Shown here piece after piece: positions 1 to 11,854 of a DNA stretch of 64,000 nt. The translations under genes and the position numbers were made by a program. The notes beneath the pieces are model-generated. The model ran no database searches, was not told the DNA's origin, and worked only from the letters and a program-made list of their open reading frames with translations. Numbering within the stretch: the stretch's first letter is position 1; every line of letters begins with the position of its first letter. Source of the DNA: Cafeteria roenbergensis (lineage: Eukaryota; Sar; Bigyra; Bicosoecida; Cafeteriaceae); the NCBI GenBank assembly GCA_008330645.1, contig VLTN01000005.1, positions 124,001 through 188,000 of the forward strand. The letters run 5' to 3'.

Positions 1-207
1 CCGGAGCGCGCTGGGGCATTTTCGGCCCGCGCAGTTGCAGAAGCAATCGCTCGGAAGCGCGCTCGCAGCGCCAAGCTGTCGGCCCGACGCCCGCCCGCCC
101 GCAGGCGCGCGCCGGAGCGCACCCCGGCGCACTGGGGGGCGCAGGCGGCCGCGAATCCGGCCCTGGCCCTCGATGCGGCGATTGGCGACCTGCTGGGTGG
201 CGACTAA
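1..207 (+). CDS. C-terminal end of an unknown protein (5' end outside window)
   Basis: Reading frame 1 is open from the first base to a TAA at 205-207, giving 68 codons with no start codon needed. The first part is strongly basic (many Arg, Lys, Ala). The last stretch, ending LDAAIGDLLGGD, looks like a natural amphipathic C-terminus. The next gene starts about 100 bp downstream on the same strand. I do not recognise the family. Because the window is GC-rich, an open frame of this length could also be chance; the protein-like ending is the main argument for it. Confidence 0.4.
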   Translation, partial: PERAGAFSARAVAEAIARKRARSAKLSARRPPARRRAPERTPAHWGAQAAANPALALDAAIGDLLGGD

Positions 208-303
208 CGCGAAATCTAATCGCAGGCCAAAGATGCCTTGCAAAGTGACTCTCAGAGTTTCCCGCCGCGTTTCCAGCACTCAACAAGCGGCGTCCTTGTC
301 AGG

Positions 304-2286
304 ATGCTGTCAGTCATCGCTGCCCTCGCGTCCATCGCGGCGGCCTCCGCCGCCATCACGGCCGACCAGGGTGAGCACCGGGCGCGAGCGAACGCGGGCA
401 GCCGGGGCCATGTTGAAGGAAGCCCCCCAACCCACTGCTCCAGGCCGCCCCTGCGCCTGGCCCGGGACCCCTCGGGGCGCCCTGCCGTGACCAATCGATT
501 CGCGAGTGCGCACGGGGATGGACGGCGTGCGGCTGAGGCCGCCGGTTGCGCGGGGGGTCCAGGTCGCCGGGCCGCAGCGAGCGGGCAGCCACGGCCCCGC
601 CTCCGATGGGCGTTTGCGCCTCCGCACCTTTGCCTTGCCCCCACCGGCGGGCTTCGCCTCCCCAGCGGCCTGGGGGACTGTCCGCGCCTCGCTGGCCTGC
701 GTTCAGATGCCACTGCCTCCCTTGCGCGGCCCCTCGCGCGCGTCCTTTTGGCCCACTTGCAGTGACGTCTCTGCCCGGATGGAAGTCTGCCATGCCCTCC
801 AAGATGTGGTCCGGCTACCTCAACGTGGACTCGTCCACGAACCGGAACCTGCACTACGTCTTCTTCGAGAGCGAGGCCGGCGCCGACGCCCCCGTGGTCT
901 TGTGGCTCAACGGCGGCCCCGGCTGCTCGTCCATGGACGGCGCCTTCGAGGAGAACGGCCCGTTCCAGCCCCAGGCCGACGGCACGCTTGAGCTCCGGCC
1001 CACCCGCTGGACCCAGCGCGCGCACATGCTCTACCTCGAGGCCCCCGCGGGTGTCGGGTTCAGCTACTCGCAGAACCCCAACGACTACGTGACCAACGAC
1101 ACCAAGACCGCCAACGACAACCTCCGCGCCCTGGAGGTGTTCGCCAAGGGCTTCCCCGAGTACATGGCCAACGACTTTTACATCTCCGGCGAGAGCTACG
1201 CCGGGGTCTACATCCCCACCCTCGCCAACGCCATCCACCTGAGCGGCACCACCAGCATCCACCTCAAGGGCATCATGGTCGGCAACGGCTGCACCGGCAC
1301 CGAGGTCGGCACCTGCTCGTGAGGCTTGGATGGCGTTGCTCGGACGCGCGCTGCCGAGCAGGCAAACCTGCCCACGAGTCGTGCTTGTATTCTGCAATCT
1401 TGCCTCTGCAGTCTGCGCGAGCGCCTGCTTCCCCCTCCTCTCCTCTGACTTTTAGCCCGCGCCCACCCTTCCCGCGCCCACCCTTCCCGCCGCCCCCTCG
1501 TCATTTCCCGTGCTTCGCAGCGCTTACGGCGACATGTACCGCTTCGAGTACATGGGGGCGCACAACCTCTTCTCCATGTCCCAGCTCACCGCCATCAACG
1601 CCTCCTGCACCGGCCAGTGGGCCAACCCCGGCTTCGCGTGCCGGATGGCCCTGAGCAACGCCGCTGACGTCATCGGCAACATCAACATCTACAACATCGG
1701 TGCCGGCGAGTGCAAGGGCGGATCCCCCCTCTCCAAGTTCCGCGTCAACACCCCCTTCCTCAACATGCTCCACAAGCGTTCCCTCGCCCGCTCCGTCGAC
1801 TCCCAGGGCCCCGTTGCCTGCATCGACGCCGGCGTGATGACCAACTACCTCAACACCCCCGCCGTCACCGAGGCCCTGCACGTGGCCTCGGCCTCCAAGT
1901 ACTGGGGCCAGTGGGCCATCTGCTCCAACAAGCTCGACTACACCTCCACGGCCAAGAACCTCCCCCGTGACGTGTACCCCACGCTCGTGCAGAACTACCG
2001 CGTGCTCATCTTCAACGGCGACTACGACGCCTGCGTGCCCGTCATCGACAACGAGCTCTGGACCCAGGGCGCCGCCGCTGCCCAGGGCTGGGCCGTCAAG
2101 AGCGACTGGCATGCGTGGGTGACCCCGGAGAACCAGGTGGCCGGCTACGCCACCGAGTACTCCACCCCCGGAAACGGCTCCTTCGCCTTCACCACGGTGC
2201 ACGGCTCTGGCCACATGGTGCCCCAGTACCAGCCCGAGGCGGCCCTGCAGATGTTCACCACCTATCTGTCCGGAAAGTCCCTCTGA
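304..2286 (+). CDS. Secreted serine carboxypeptidase, family S10
   Basis: This is a lysosomal or secreted carboxypeptidase that removes C-terminal residues from peptides. Three exons fit in phase: 304-370, 763-1318 and 1521-2286, giving 462 residues, a normal S10 length. Exon 1 encodes a signal peptide (MLSVIAALASIAAASA). Exon 2 opens with VTSLPGW and SGYLNV, then the oxyanion segment WLNGGPGCSS, and the catalytic Ser (about residue 167) in GESYAGVYIP. Exon 3 carries the Asp in FNGDYDACVPV and the His in GSGHMVPQYQPEAAL, so the Ser-Asp-His triad is complete. Both introns have GTGAG donors and end in GCAG. A plausible protein runs across both junctions, which supports the splice model. Family assignment is secure; substrate preference cannot be read from the sequence. 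Confidence 0.93.
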
Positions 2287-2550
2287 GCAAGCCTTGAGCA
2301 ACAGCAGCAGCAGCTGTTGCCGTGGCCCGCGCGGACGGCCAGTGGCGTTGCATTCGAGGTCGCACGCGCGCGCGCGGCAATGCGCTCGCGCGAATAGTGA
2401 TTGGCATCGTGTGGCGCCGCGCCCCGTCTCGCTTTGCGGGTACCGCAACGAAGCGCTCGCAGCACTCGGAGGCGGCTCTGCGCAAGCGCCACCACCCTCG
2501 CCCGCCGCCCTTCCCCCACTCGGAAACCCGGCCCCTCTCCCGCGACCGCC

Positions 2551-3570
2551 ATGGCAGACGACCTCGCCGCCTTCGAGGCGTCGCTCGCCATGCTCGCGGA
2601 GCCGAAGGAGGAGGCACCCAGCGCGCCAGCGGCAAAGCGAATGCGGCCGGCAGAACCCGAGCCGGCTCCGGAGCCCCCAAAGGCAAAGGCAGCGCCCCAG
2701 CCTACCCCTGCGCCCGCTGCAGCTGCAGCCGCAGCCGGGCCGGCGCCCAGGCCAGCTGCGGTGGCGCCGGCGCGGCCTGCGGCAGTGGCGCCCACGCTGC
2801 CCGCAAGAGTCGGCCCGTCGAGGCCTGCGGAACGGGCAGCCAGGACGGCGCCCTCGCAGCATGCGGGCGCCCCAGCTCCCCCTGTGTGGCATGCTGCCCC
2901 GGCGGCAACTCCGGTGGCGGCGCCGGCCGCCGCCCACTCCGCTGACTCGGGCTCTGGAGTCCAAATCGGCCCCGCTGGCCCTCCGCCGTCATTCCTGGCC
3001 GCTGCCGCAGCCAAGGCCGAGGCTGCCGCCGCCGCAGCTGCAGCGGCAGCCAGGCCGAAGCGAAAGGACCTGCGCGTGGCCGGGGGCAAGGTGTGGGAGG
3101 ACAAGACGCTGGAGGAGTGGCCGGAAAACGATTTTCGGCTGTTCGTGGGCGATCTGGCCCCCGAGGTGGAGCACAAGGACCTTGCCGGGGTGTTTGCGGA
3201 GTACCCCTCGTTCCAAATGGCCCGCGTGATTTACGACAAGCCGTCTGGCAAGTCCAAGGGGTTTGGGTTCGTGTCGCTGATGAACGTGATGGAGGCCGCC
3301 AAGGCCATCCGCGACAAGAACCGCAAGTACCTGCGCTCCAGGCCCATCACCGTGCGCTGGTCGCAATGGCACAAGCGCTCGCTGACGTCGTTGTCAAAGG
3401 GCGAGCGCAAGGACCAGCTGCGTCTCGTCCAGGCCGCCTCGTCGATCAACCCGGCAGAGGCCAGCAAGCAGCGGCAGAAGGAGAAGCGAGCGCTCAAGCG
3501 CCGGGCCGACGGGGCGGGCAGGGGCAGGGGCAGGGGCAGGGGAGGGGGGATGCCGCCGGGCGGGCTTTGA
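2551..3570 (+). CDS. RBM42-like RNA-recognition-motif protein
   Basis: Single exon of 339 residues from the ATG at 2551 (MADDLAAFEASLAML). An in-frame upstream extension is open but looks like untranslated sequence. Residues 1-190 are low-complexity Ala/Pro-rich. One RRM starts near residue 195, with RNP2-like RLFVGDL and RNP1-like SKGFGFVSL, followed by KYLRSRPITVRWSQWHKR. A single C-terminal RRM after an Ala/Pro-rich arm, with the local pattern FVGDLAPEV and KAIRDKNRKYLRSRPI, is typical of RBM42, a nuclear/cytoplasmic RNA-binding protein linked to splicing and mRNA regulation. The tail is a Gly-Arg repeat (GRGRGRG) that may also bind RNA. It starts 264 bp after the carboxypeptidase stop, on the same strand. 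The orthology is inferred from pattern. Confidence 0.8.
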   Translation: MADDLAAFEASLAMLAEPKEEAPSAPAAKRMRPAEPEPAPEPPKAKAAPQPTPAPAAAAAAAGPAPRPAAVAPARPAAVAPTLPARVGPSRPAERAARTAPSQHAGAPAPPVWHAAPAATPVAAPAAAHSADSGSGVQIGPAGPPPSFLAAAAAKAEAAAAAAAAAARPKRKDLRVAGGKVWEDKTLEEWPENDFRLFVGDLAPEVEHKDLAGVFAEYPSFQMARVIYDKPSGKSKGFGFVSLMNVMEAAKAIRDKNRKYLRSRPITVRWSQWHKRSLTSLSKGERKDQLRLVQAASSINPAEASKQRQKEKRALKRRADGAGRGRGRGRGGGMPPGGL

Positions 3571-3867
3571 GTGTGCCGCTGCCTGGAGCGTGTGCTGGGG
3601 CGCTGGCTCGTTCCGCTTGGCAGCCGAGCGCTCGCTGGGGCCGATGGCACGCGAGTGAGGGTCCTGCGCGGCGCCTGTCTTCCAAGGCAGTGCATACGGG
3701 AGGGTCTTGGTTCACGCAGCGCGCCAAGCAGCAGCCCGGCGAACAAGGACGCACGTTTCACAGGCACACACTGACGCACACGCACTCGCTCTCGCGGACA
3801 CACACGGACAGGCCGCCCAGCTCGCGCCATCGCGAGCCCGGGGTGCAGCGGCGCGGCCCGGCAGCCA
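3571..3867. other. Convergent intergenic spacer with CA-rich simple repeat
   Basis: Gap of 297 bp between the converging 3' ends of the RBM42-like gene and IFT46. It holds a CA/CTC-rich low-complexity tract around 3763-3810. No gene or structured element is seen. Confidence 0.5.
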
Positions 3868-5656
3868 TCAGGAATAGCCCGGCGCCCCGGGGGCGGCCGC
3901 TCCGTCTCCCGCTCCCACCTGGAAGTGCTGGTTGGCCCGGAACTCGGCGAAGAGCGTGAAGAGAACGTGGAGGCTCTGCACGATGGAGTCGGAGCTGTGC
4001 ACGGGGACGCCGGTCAGCGCGCAGGCCACCCTCGCGTACTCCTCCAGCGACAGGTCAACGTCGGCAGAGGGTGCGTCCACGCTCTGAAGCACCGCCTCCA
4101 CCTCCGCCGGCCACTCCTGCATGAGCTCCTCGACGTCGGGCATGGGCTTGGAGTAGCGAACTTGCGTGGGGGGCTTGGTGCGGTGCAGCTCCGCGATGTT
4201 GTCGATCCACTTTTGGATCTCGCGCGGGTTCTTGTCCGCCTCGGGGATGGAGCGCACGGCGTTGGGCTGGATGTGGCTCTTCTTGGACAGAGCGCGCAGC
4301 TGCAGCTCCAGCACCGTGCTGTCTGACTGGGTGGCGGCGGGCTCGTCGAGACGCTCCATGCCAAGGGTGTCCCGCTCGCCGTCGGGGCGTACGGGCTTGA
4401 GGAAGGGGTCGATCTCGCCGACCGAGGGGACGAAGTCAGGGACGAACGGACGCAGGCGCGTGGGGAGGTCGTGAACGTGGGGCTTGTACCGTCCAATGTG
4501 CTCAAACAGCTCGCGAATCTCCTGCGAAACGCCAGCCGGAGCGGTACGGGGGGTGTGCCGGGAGCGTGTCGGGGCGGCAGAGCTGCAGAACTGCAGAGCT
4601 GGAGGGGTGGGGGGGGGCCAGAGCAACGCGCCGCATCTCAACAGGGCAGCCGCCAGGCGCACGCGGCTCTCACCTTGGACACCTTGAGGTGGGAGTACTC
4701 GGCGGGGTCGTACCCGCGCGGGGCCTTGCTGGCAGAGCCCTCTCCGCCGCCAGCGGCCCCGGCGGCGGCGCCCGAGCCTTGGCGCGCCGTGCTCCCAGCA
4801 CCGCTCGCCGCCATGCTCGCCACAGGCGCGCCTGCGCCGCTGGCCTCGTCCTCCGTCTCCTCCTCTTCCTCCTCGTCGCCGTCCTCGTCGCCGTCCTCGT
4901 CGTCGTCGGGCGCCGCGTACATCCCGCCCCGCACGCGAGCCCCCCCTTCCCTCTTGGGGATCTCAACGTCGTCGGGGGGGTAGCCCGCCCTGTCCACGCC
5001 GGAGCCGTCGTCCCTGGGCGGGCTGTCGCCCTGCTCGCCGCGGTGCCTGCCCGCAGCGGCGCCCTTGGGCCGGGCCGCCGGGGACGCCATGGACATGGAC
5101 TGGGCGTTGGTGTCCACGGACTCGTCCAGGTCTCCGCTCAGTTCGTGGGCCTCATCGAAGCGTTGGTTGGCCACGCGGCCGGCCTGCGGGGAGGAGGGGG
5201 TGCAGCAAGCGGGACGCCAGCACTCGAGCGCGCACCGCCTTCCAGGGCCCGGGGAGCCTCCGGCACGCCAGACACGACGGAGCCGTGCTCCAGGACACGG
5301 GACGGGCACGCTGCTGGCGGTGGCAACGCACAGTTGGCCGCGTGCGCGTTCGGAAGAGGTGGGGGCGGGGGTGGAGGGGGCGGGGCGCAGCCGTCTCAAC
5401 GCGTGCGATGGAATTGCAACGCGCCCGAGCAGGCTGCCTCACGGTGCGGCTGCCGGCCTCGCGGGCATCGGGCGATGCCATGCTCTCGCCGAAGGAATCT
5501 GCAAAGTCGCCCCCGTCGTCCTGCGGGGCTTGGGGGCGGGACAAGCAACAGGGCGTGGGCTCCAGCTGCGGCGGGGCGGCCGTTATCCAGGCAGCGGCGC
5601 GAGCCGCGATGCGCCGAGCAGCCGGTGAGGCACGGCCAGCTCACGCCAGACGCCAT
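3868..5656 (-). CDS. IFT46: Intraflagellar transport protein 46
   Basis: IFT46 is a core subunit of IFT-B, the train that carries cargo such as outer dynein arms into cilia and flagella. The main exons are 4674-5183 and 3868-4521. The junction reads HLKVSK then EIRELFEHIGRYKPH, and the C-terminal half shows FVPDFVPSVGEIDPFLKP, LMQEWPAEVEAVL, LSLEEYARVACAL and SLHVLFTLFAEF, all IFT46 hallmarks. Upstream, an exon 5443-5520 and a tiny first exon 5645-5656 (Met-Ala-Ser-Gly) keep phase and give a 417-residue model. These two are my inference from splice sites. The N-terminal third is acidic and disordered, as in other IFT46 proteins. It is divergent from RAD50 with 262 bp between starts. It shows that the organism builds a flagellum by IFT. 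Confidence 0.85.
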
Positions 5657-5918
5657 CGGTGTTGTGCAGGCAGATGAGTGCCTCTTGCTCCCAGGCGACG
5701 GCCCCTGGTCTTGCCGAACACTGCTGTGGGGGCCGGCCAGCGGGGCCGACGCAGGGTCGGCCGCAGCCGCCGTGGTTGCTCTGCAGGGGCGATTGCGAGC
5801 TGCTCATTCGGCGCCCACACGGGCGGCTTCGCGACCACCCGCGCGGCTTTTGGGCGGTTTGCCTGAGCCTTGACTGTGGCAGCACTGGCGCTGCTGCGCA
5901 GGCCCGTGGAGGCGCAAA

Positions 5919-8900
5919 ATGGCGTTCATTAAGCTGCTTTCCGTGCAAGGCATCCGGGCGTTTGACCCGCTGGAGGAGGCCGTGAGTGCCAGCAGGGAAG
6001 CTGCGCTGCGTGTGGTGTGCGTATTCGCACTGGCAGCGTGTGTGTGTGTTTTTTTTGGGGGGGGGTGCCCACGGGAGGGAGCTCGTGGGTCTGCGGCAAC
6101 TTTGCCCGTGCCGTCCCATGTGCCGCCGCGCAGCTCATCAAATTCGACAAGCCCCTCACCGTGATCGTTGGCGAGAATGGCTGCGGCAAGACGGTAAGCA
6201 GCTGCCTCTATTCGCCCGTCACGGTCGTGTGAGCGCTGTGCGGCGCGCAGCGTCTTGGTCAGCTCGACGCATCCGGGCCTCGTCTGCCGCTTCGCCGCAG
6301 ACCATTATCGAGTGCCTCAAGTACATCACGACAGGGCAGGCGCCGCCCAACACCAGCCGAGGCCGGGAGTTTGTGCACGACCCCTCGGTGAGGCGTGTAG
6401 GCGCGCGGAGGCACTCGCCCACCAGCTTTTGCAGGCGTGCCCGTGCAGCGCCACTGCCCCGCCGAGCCCGCCAGCCCGAGGACTGCTCCGCTGCCGCTGC
6501 CCCAACACCGCGCTCGTCCCTGGTCTCGCAGATCTTGGCCCTGAGCGACGTGAAGGCGCAGATCAAGCTGCGCTTCTGCGACGAGGCGGGCCGCAACCAC
6601 GTGGCGATTCGAAGCTTCCAGCTGAGCGCAGGGTCCGGCCGCAGCCGCAAAGCCACCCTCAAGACGCTGGACGGCGTGCTGGTGCGCTCGGAGCGCGCGG
6701 CAGACGGCACGATGGAAAAGGTCACCACCCAGATGCGCGCCTCCGCCCTGGACGAGGTGCTGCCGCAGCTGCTCGGGCTGCCCCGGCCCATCCTCGAGCA
6801 TGTGGTGTTCTGCCACCAGGAGGACTCCACGTGGCCGCTGCAGGAGGGCGCGGCCCTGAAGCAGCGCTTCGACGACATCTTCGCCACGACCAGGTACAGC
6901 AAAGCCATGGAGGAGGTGAAGAAGCGGAGGAAGGCCCTGCACGACGACGCCGTGACGTCGCAGGGGGACCTGCAGCGGCTCAGGACGCTCGCCGACGAGG
7001 CCAGGAGGCTCGGGCGCGAGAACGCGGCCGCGGACGCGCAGATCGCGCGGATCGAGGGGCGCCGGTCCGCGGCTACCGCGCGCGTGGAGGCCTGCGACGC
7101 CCGCTTGCAGCAGCTGCAGGGGGCGGTGGCGGAAGAGGCGGCGGCTCGCGAGGAGAAGGCTCGGCTGAAGCAGCGGGCCGCTGACTGCGAGGCCGAGGCG
7201 GGCCGTCTGCGAGCGCAGCTCGTCGAGGACTACGCGAGCGATCCCGACGCTGCTGCCATGGCCGACGGAGCCACGGTCCAGGCGGCGCTAGACGCTGCCC
7301 AGCGGCAGCTGGACGATGCCCGCGCCTCGGCCGCCGACATGGAGGAGCTGCGCGACGCCCTGCAAGATGACCTGCGCGCGGGCGACGCCTCGGTCGCGGC
7401 GGAGCGAGAGCGGCGGGCCAGGCTTCAGGGGCGCGTGATGGCCGTGCTGGAGGCCGCTTCCGAGCATGCCGCCGCCGTTCGCGCCTTCTGCACCGAGCAC
7501 GGCGTCGCCCCGCCCGAGCTGCCCGCGGTGGACTCGGAGCCCCCGCTGCGCAGCGGCGACACGGCGGCCTCGCACGCGTCCAGCGCCCAAGCTGCGCCCG
7601 CCTCCTCCGCGTCGGCCGGGGGTCGCGGCGTGTCAGCCAGCAGGGGCGCGTCGGCTGGCCCGGGGGGGCCTTCGTCCCGCGCGCTGCTGGAGCGAGCGCG
7701 TCGGTTTCACGCCGGTTCCGCGGCTCGGGAGGCCGCAATCGCGGCGTTCGCGCGAGCCGTCTCCTCGCGCGTCGCGGGCGCCGAGGAGGCGGCTCTGCAG
7801 CTGCGCAAGCGCCTGGAGGGCGAGGAGGCGGAGCTGCAGCGGCACGCGGACGACGCCCACGCCCGGAGCGCGAGACGCGAGGCGGCCGCCAGGTCGGCCG
7901 CGGCCTCGAGGCGGGCAGCGGAGGACGAGGCGGGCGAGGCAAGGGCGGCGCTGGCAGAGCTGGGGCTCGACGCCAAGGCGGCGGCCGACCGCGCGCTGGC
8001 CGAGCAGCGCGCCAAGGTGAGCCACCTCGTCCGCCGCACCGAGCGGGAAGCTGGGGCCGCGCGCGGGGGCGGGGCGGAGGCGTCGGCCAGGCAGGCGCTT
8101 GCGGCGCTCGACGCCACGGTGAGCAGGCTCAGGCGCTGGCTCAAGGCGGCGAGGGCGCGGGTGGAGGCGGCGCGGGGCGAGCAGCAGCGCGTGGCCCAGG
8201 CGCAGGCGGCGCGGGCGCGGGCGGAGGCGGCGCGGCGCGAGGCCCGCGGCGGGGTGGCGTCTCTCCGGAAGCGGGCGGAGGCGCTCCCAGGCGACTGCGC
8301 GGACGACGTCATTGCGGGAGCGGCGCTGGACGACCCGGCCGGCGCCGCTGCGGCAGTGGCGGAAGCGGTGGAGCGCACCCGTACGGCGTCGGCCCGGCTG
8401 GAGGCGGAGGCGGAGCGGGCGAGGGGGCGGGCCGAGGAGGCGCGGGCCAGAGCGGACGGGCTGCGGCACAGCTGCTCGGCGCTGGAGGCGTCCATGGCAG
8501 AGGCAAAGGCGGTGCTGTCGGAGGGCGGCGGAGGCGGGCCAGGCGCCCTGAGCGCGCACGGCGAGGCTGCGGCCCGCGGCGGGGACGCTGACGACGAGGG
8601 TTCGCAGTGGGACGCCGCGTCTGGGCGGCCGGCGCCCGTTGAGGACCTCGAGGAGATGCTGGAGGCAGCGCGGAACGCGTCGCGCCGCGCGGCCGCGGAC
8701 GGGGACCGCGCCGGCGCCGCGAAGGAGACGCTCTCCGAGCTGGAGGAGCTGGCGGTTCGCAAGTGCGCCTGCCCCCTGTGCGGCCAGGGCGTGGACGCAG
8801 CGGACGCGGACGCGATGGCGCTGCTGCGCCGCACCGTGAGGCAGACGATGCGGAAGCTGGCCGGGCGCTTCGGGGGCGCGTCCGAGGACGAGTGCGACGC

Positions 8901-11262
8901 TGCGGAACGGCGCGCTGAGCGGCTGGCAAGGCAGGTGGCTGCGGCCAGGCGCTGGCACGCCGACGCCGACAAGCTTGCCGATGCAGTTGCGAGTCGGGAA
9001 GCTGCTTGCGAGGACGAGGAGGCCGCGGCAGAGGAGGCCGCTGCGGCTGCGGCGGCGCTGCAACGGGCGCGGGAGAGGCTGGGCGCCTTGAACGACCTGC
9101 GGCCCGTGGCTGCTGCGCTCGAGCAGCAGTGTCGCGCCGCTCAGGCGGCGGACAAGGAGGCCGACCAGCTGGAGGGCGAGGCCGCGGCTCTGGGCGGCGG
9201 AGGCGGGGTGCTGTCGCTGGGCCCTGCCGAGGCCAGCGCGGACGCGCGCGACAAGGAGGCCGCCACTGCGCAGGGCGGCGGCGGCGGCGGCGGCGGCGAC
9301 GTCGACGATGGCGGCGACGACGGCGCCTTGGAGGAGGACGAGCGCGTGATCCGCTCGGCAGTGCGGGCTCCCGCGGGTGGGAGCGCGGCGGCGGACGCGG
9401 TGTCCGCCCTGGAGGTGCGGCTTCAGCTGCGGGAGGAGGACCGAGAGCGAGCCCGCGCCGCGCTCGCCGAGCAGCAGGCCCGCGCCGCGGCGCTGAGGGG
9501 GCAGGTGGCGGAGGCGCGCGCGGAGCAGGCCCGCCTCGAGGGCCGCGTGGCGGAGGCGGAGCGGCGGCAGGCCCGGGTTCGGGCGGCCGAGGCCGCCATC
9601 TCCAAGGCGGGTGCGGCTGCTGCCGCTGCGGAGCGGGAGGCGTCCGACGTCGCGGCCGCTCTGCGGAAGGCGGGGTCTGCGCTCGAGGCTGGCCGCGCCG
9701 ACAAGCGCTCGCGGACGGCGGAGGCCGAGGCCGCCTGCGAGCGGCTGCGGCGCGCAGCGGGCCGCGTTGGCGAGGCTAGGGCCCGGCTCGAGCGCGCGGG
9801 CAGGGAGGACCCGAGCGAGGCGCTGACGCAGGCGGAGGACCGGCTGGAGGCCGCCGGCAAGGCGGCGGGCTCGGCGCGGCGCCAGCTGGAGGACCTGGCG
9901 CCGCGCCTGGAGGCCGCGAAGGAGCAGCTCGCGCAGGCGGAGAAGGTCAAGGGCGAGGCCAGGCTGCTGGTGGCCTACCAGGGGCTGCGCTCGCGCAGGG
10001 CGGAGCTGAAGGGCCAGCTTGACAAGGCGAGGCTGCGGCTGCGGGAGCTGGGGCGCGCCGTGGCCGAGGGCAGGGTCGGCGGCGGCGCTGCGGGGGCCGC
10101 GAGCCGCTCGCGCGAGGAGCAAGAGCGCGAAGAGCAGGAGTACTGGGGCGACGAGGACCTGGCGGAGGATGACGCCGCCGCGGCAGGCGGTGTCGAGGAG
10201 GCCGAGGCCGACGCGCGGCGGGAGGCGAAGGAGGCGTCTGCCGCCCCGAGCAGGAAGCGAGCGCGCGCTGCTCGCTCGAGAACCATGGAGGAGGGTGACG
10301 ACGACGACGACGAGGAGGAGGAGGAGGAGGAGGAGGAGGAGGAGGAGGGCTCAGCGGCGGCTCCGGAGACGCGCGATCGGGGCGCCACTCAGGAGCCGCC
10401 CGCCCGGCAGTTCCAACGGCCGGCTGAGCTGGAGGGCGTGGAAGCCCGCATTGAGCGCTTGCAGGCGCGGCTGCGCCTGCTCCGGGACGTGGCCGCCTCC
10501 TGCGGCGGCCAGCTCAAGTCCCTCCTCCAGGCGCGAGAGGCCCGCGAGGCGCGGCTGGCGAGCGGGGAGCTGGAGGGAATCGAGGAGCGGCTGGCCCGCG
10601 AGAGCATCAACGAGACCACGCTCAAGATGGCCGTTGCGGACCTGGACGTGTTCTACCGCGGGCTGGACCGCGCGCTGATGCGGTATCACGAGCTGATGAT
10701 CGAGGACGTGAATAAGTCCATCCGCGACCTCTGGAACATGACCTACCAGGGGAGGGACATTGACTGCATCCAGATCCGGTCGGACGCCTCCGACGTCGCC
10801 GCAGGCGCCGCTGCCGGCAAGCGCCGCTCCTACAACTACCGCGTCGTCATGTCCAAGGGCGGCACTGAGCTGGCCATGCGGGGGCGGTGCTCCGCGGGCC
10901 AGAAGATGCTTGCCTGTCTGATCATCCGCCTCGCGCTCCAGCAGGCCTTCGCGGCCACCAAGTGCGGCGTGCTGGCGCTGGACGAGCCGACGACCAACCT
11001 GGACGAGGAGAACAAGCGAGGCCTGGCCCAGGCCATCGCCATGATCCTGCAGAGCCGCGCGGCCCAGTCCCACTTCCAGCTGATCATCATCACCCACGAC
11101 ACGGACTTCGTGAACGAGCTGAACGAGGCGATGCAGACGCTGGGCACGGGGGACTGCCGGCCGGAGCACGTGTTCCGCGTTTCGCGCAGGGAGCACCCGG
11201 GCTTCCGGGGCAAGTTCGTGAGCAGCATCACGCGGCACGAGTGGGGCACGATGATGCGGTGA
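5919..11262 (+). CDS. RAD50: DNA double-strand-break repair ATPase RAD50
   Basis: RAD50 is the SMC-like ATPase of the MRE11-RAD50-NBS1 complex, which tethers and processes DNA ends. Four exons keep phase: 5919-5981, 6134-6193, 6301-6387 and 6532-11262, giving 1,646 residues. Exon 1 gives MAFIKLLSVQGIRAFDP; Walker A is GENGCGKT; exon 3 continues TIIECLKYITTG. The Q-loop region reads FCHQEDSTWPL. The zinc-hook Cys pair is CPLC, about residues 817-820, in the middle of long Ala/Glu-rich coiled coils. The ABC signature (CSAGQKMLACLIIRLAL), Walker B (LALDEPTTNLDEEN) and an ITHD H-loop lie at the C-terminus. Usual length is about 1,300 residues; the surplus sits in the coiled coils, including an acidic Glu run coded around 10,290-10,347. 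All catalytic motifs look intact. Confidence 0.95.
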
Positions 11263-11290
11263 GCGGCAGCGAGGGTGCCGCAAGCGAGGC

Positions 11291-11317
11291 GGGGGGGGGG
11301 GGGGGGGGGGGGGGGGG
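11291..11317. repeat. Poly-G run (27 G)
   Basis: Uninterrupted run of 27 G in the 116-bp gap between the converging 3' ends of RAD50 and ATG12. The length may be uncertain because of sequencing or assembly error in homopolymers. Confidence 0.9.
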
Positions 11318-11378
11318 CGCGGGAGCGGGGGCGCAGCACACTAAGTGACGCATTCGTTGGCGGAGCCAGCCGCACTCG

Positions 11379-11854
11379 CTACCCATACGCCTCGGCCTCG
11401 CCACAGTACAGAACAAGACTCGATCCCGAACAAAAGTGGTCAAACAAGTCGCCCATGGACTCGTCCGCTGCCGGGGAAAATGCCTGCTGCACGTAAATGA
11501 ACAGCTCCTTGTCGTCCGCGGTCTTGAACACGCTCTTCCTCAGCTTCCGCACGACCTGCGCTCAGCACACGGGCGCCACGAACATGCACCACTCTCTGGG
11601 CCACAGCGAGTGCTGCGAGGACGGGAGGGTTCCGCAGCGACGCTCTCCCGTCGAGCCGGGGCAGTGAATCAAGTTCTCACCTCTCCAAACTTGCTGGTGC
11701 GGGACACCCAAAACTTTGAGGCCTTGGGCTGGCGCATGGTTCCGACAGTTTTCACCTCCACGCGCACTTGGTCTGCCTTGCTCGCCTTTCGGGGCGCAGC
11801 AGGCGTGGGCGATTTCTCCTTGTGGCCGCCGCCGCTCCCTGCTGCGGCCGCCAT
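11379..11854 (-). CDS. ATG12: Ubiquitin-like autophagy protein ATG12
   Basis: ATG12 is conjugated through its C-terminal Gly to ATG5 and helps lipidate ATG8 during autophagosome formation. Two exons, 11681-11854 and 11379-11555, join in phase for 116 residues. Exon 1 contains the start of the ubiquitin-like fold (VRVEVKTVGTM, KASKFWVSRTSKFGE). Exon 2 continues VVRKLRKSV, then ELFIYVQQAFSPAADES, MGDLFDHF and SLVLYCGEAEAYG. It ends directly in Gly, as expected because ATG12 needs no processing. The pattern K-L-F-I-Y-V...F-P/S-P...L-F/Y matches ATG12 rather than ATG8. The short N-terminal extension is Ala/Ser/Lys-rich. It lies tail-to-tail with RAD50 and downstream of the archaemetzincin-like gene on the same strand. 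Confidence 0.85.

Noticed and set aside
5986-6531. Continuous open frame upstream of the long RAD50 exon
   Set aside because: It reads through introns. The conserved N-terminus is recovered only by splicing 5919-5981, 6134-6193 and 6301-6387.
7633-10122. 829-codon open frame on the minus strand inside RAD50
   Set aside because: It is antisense to a well-supported conserved gene and shows no domain of its own.
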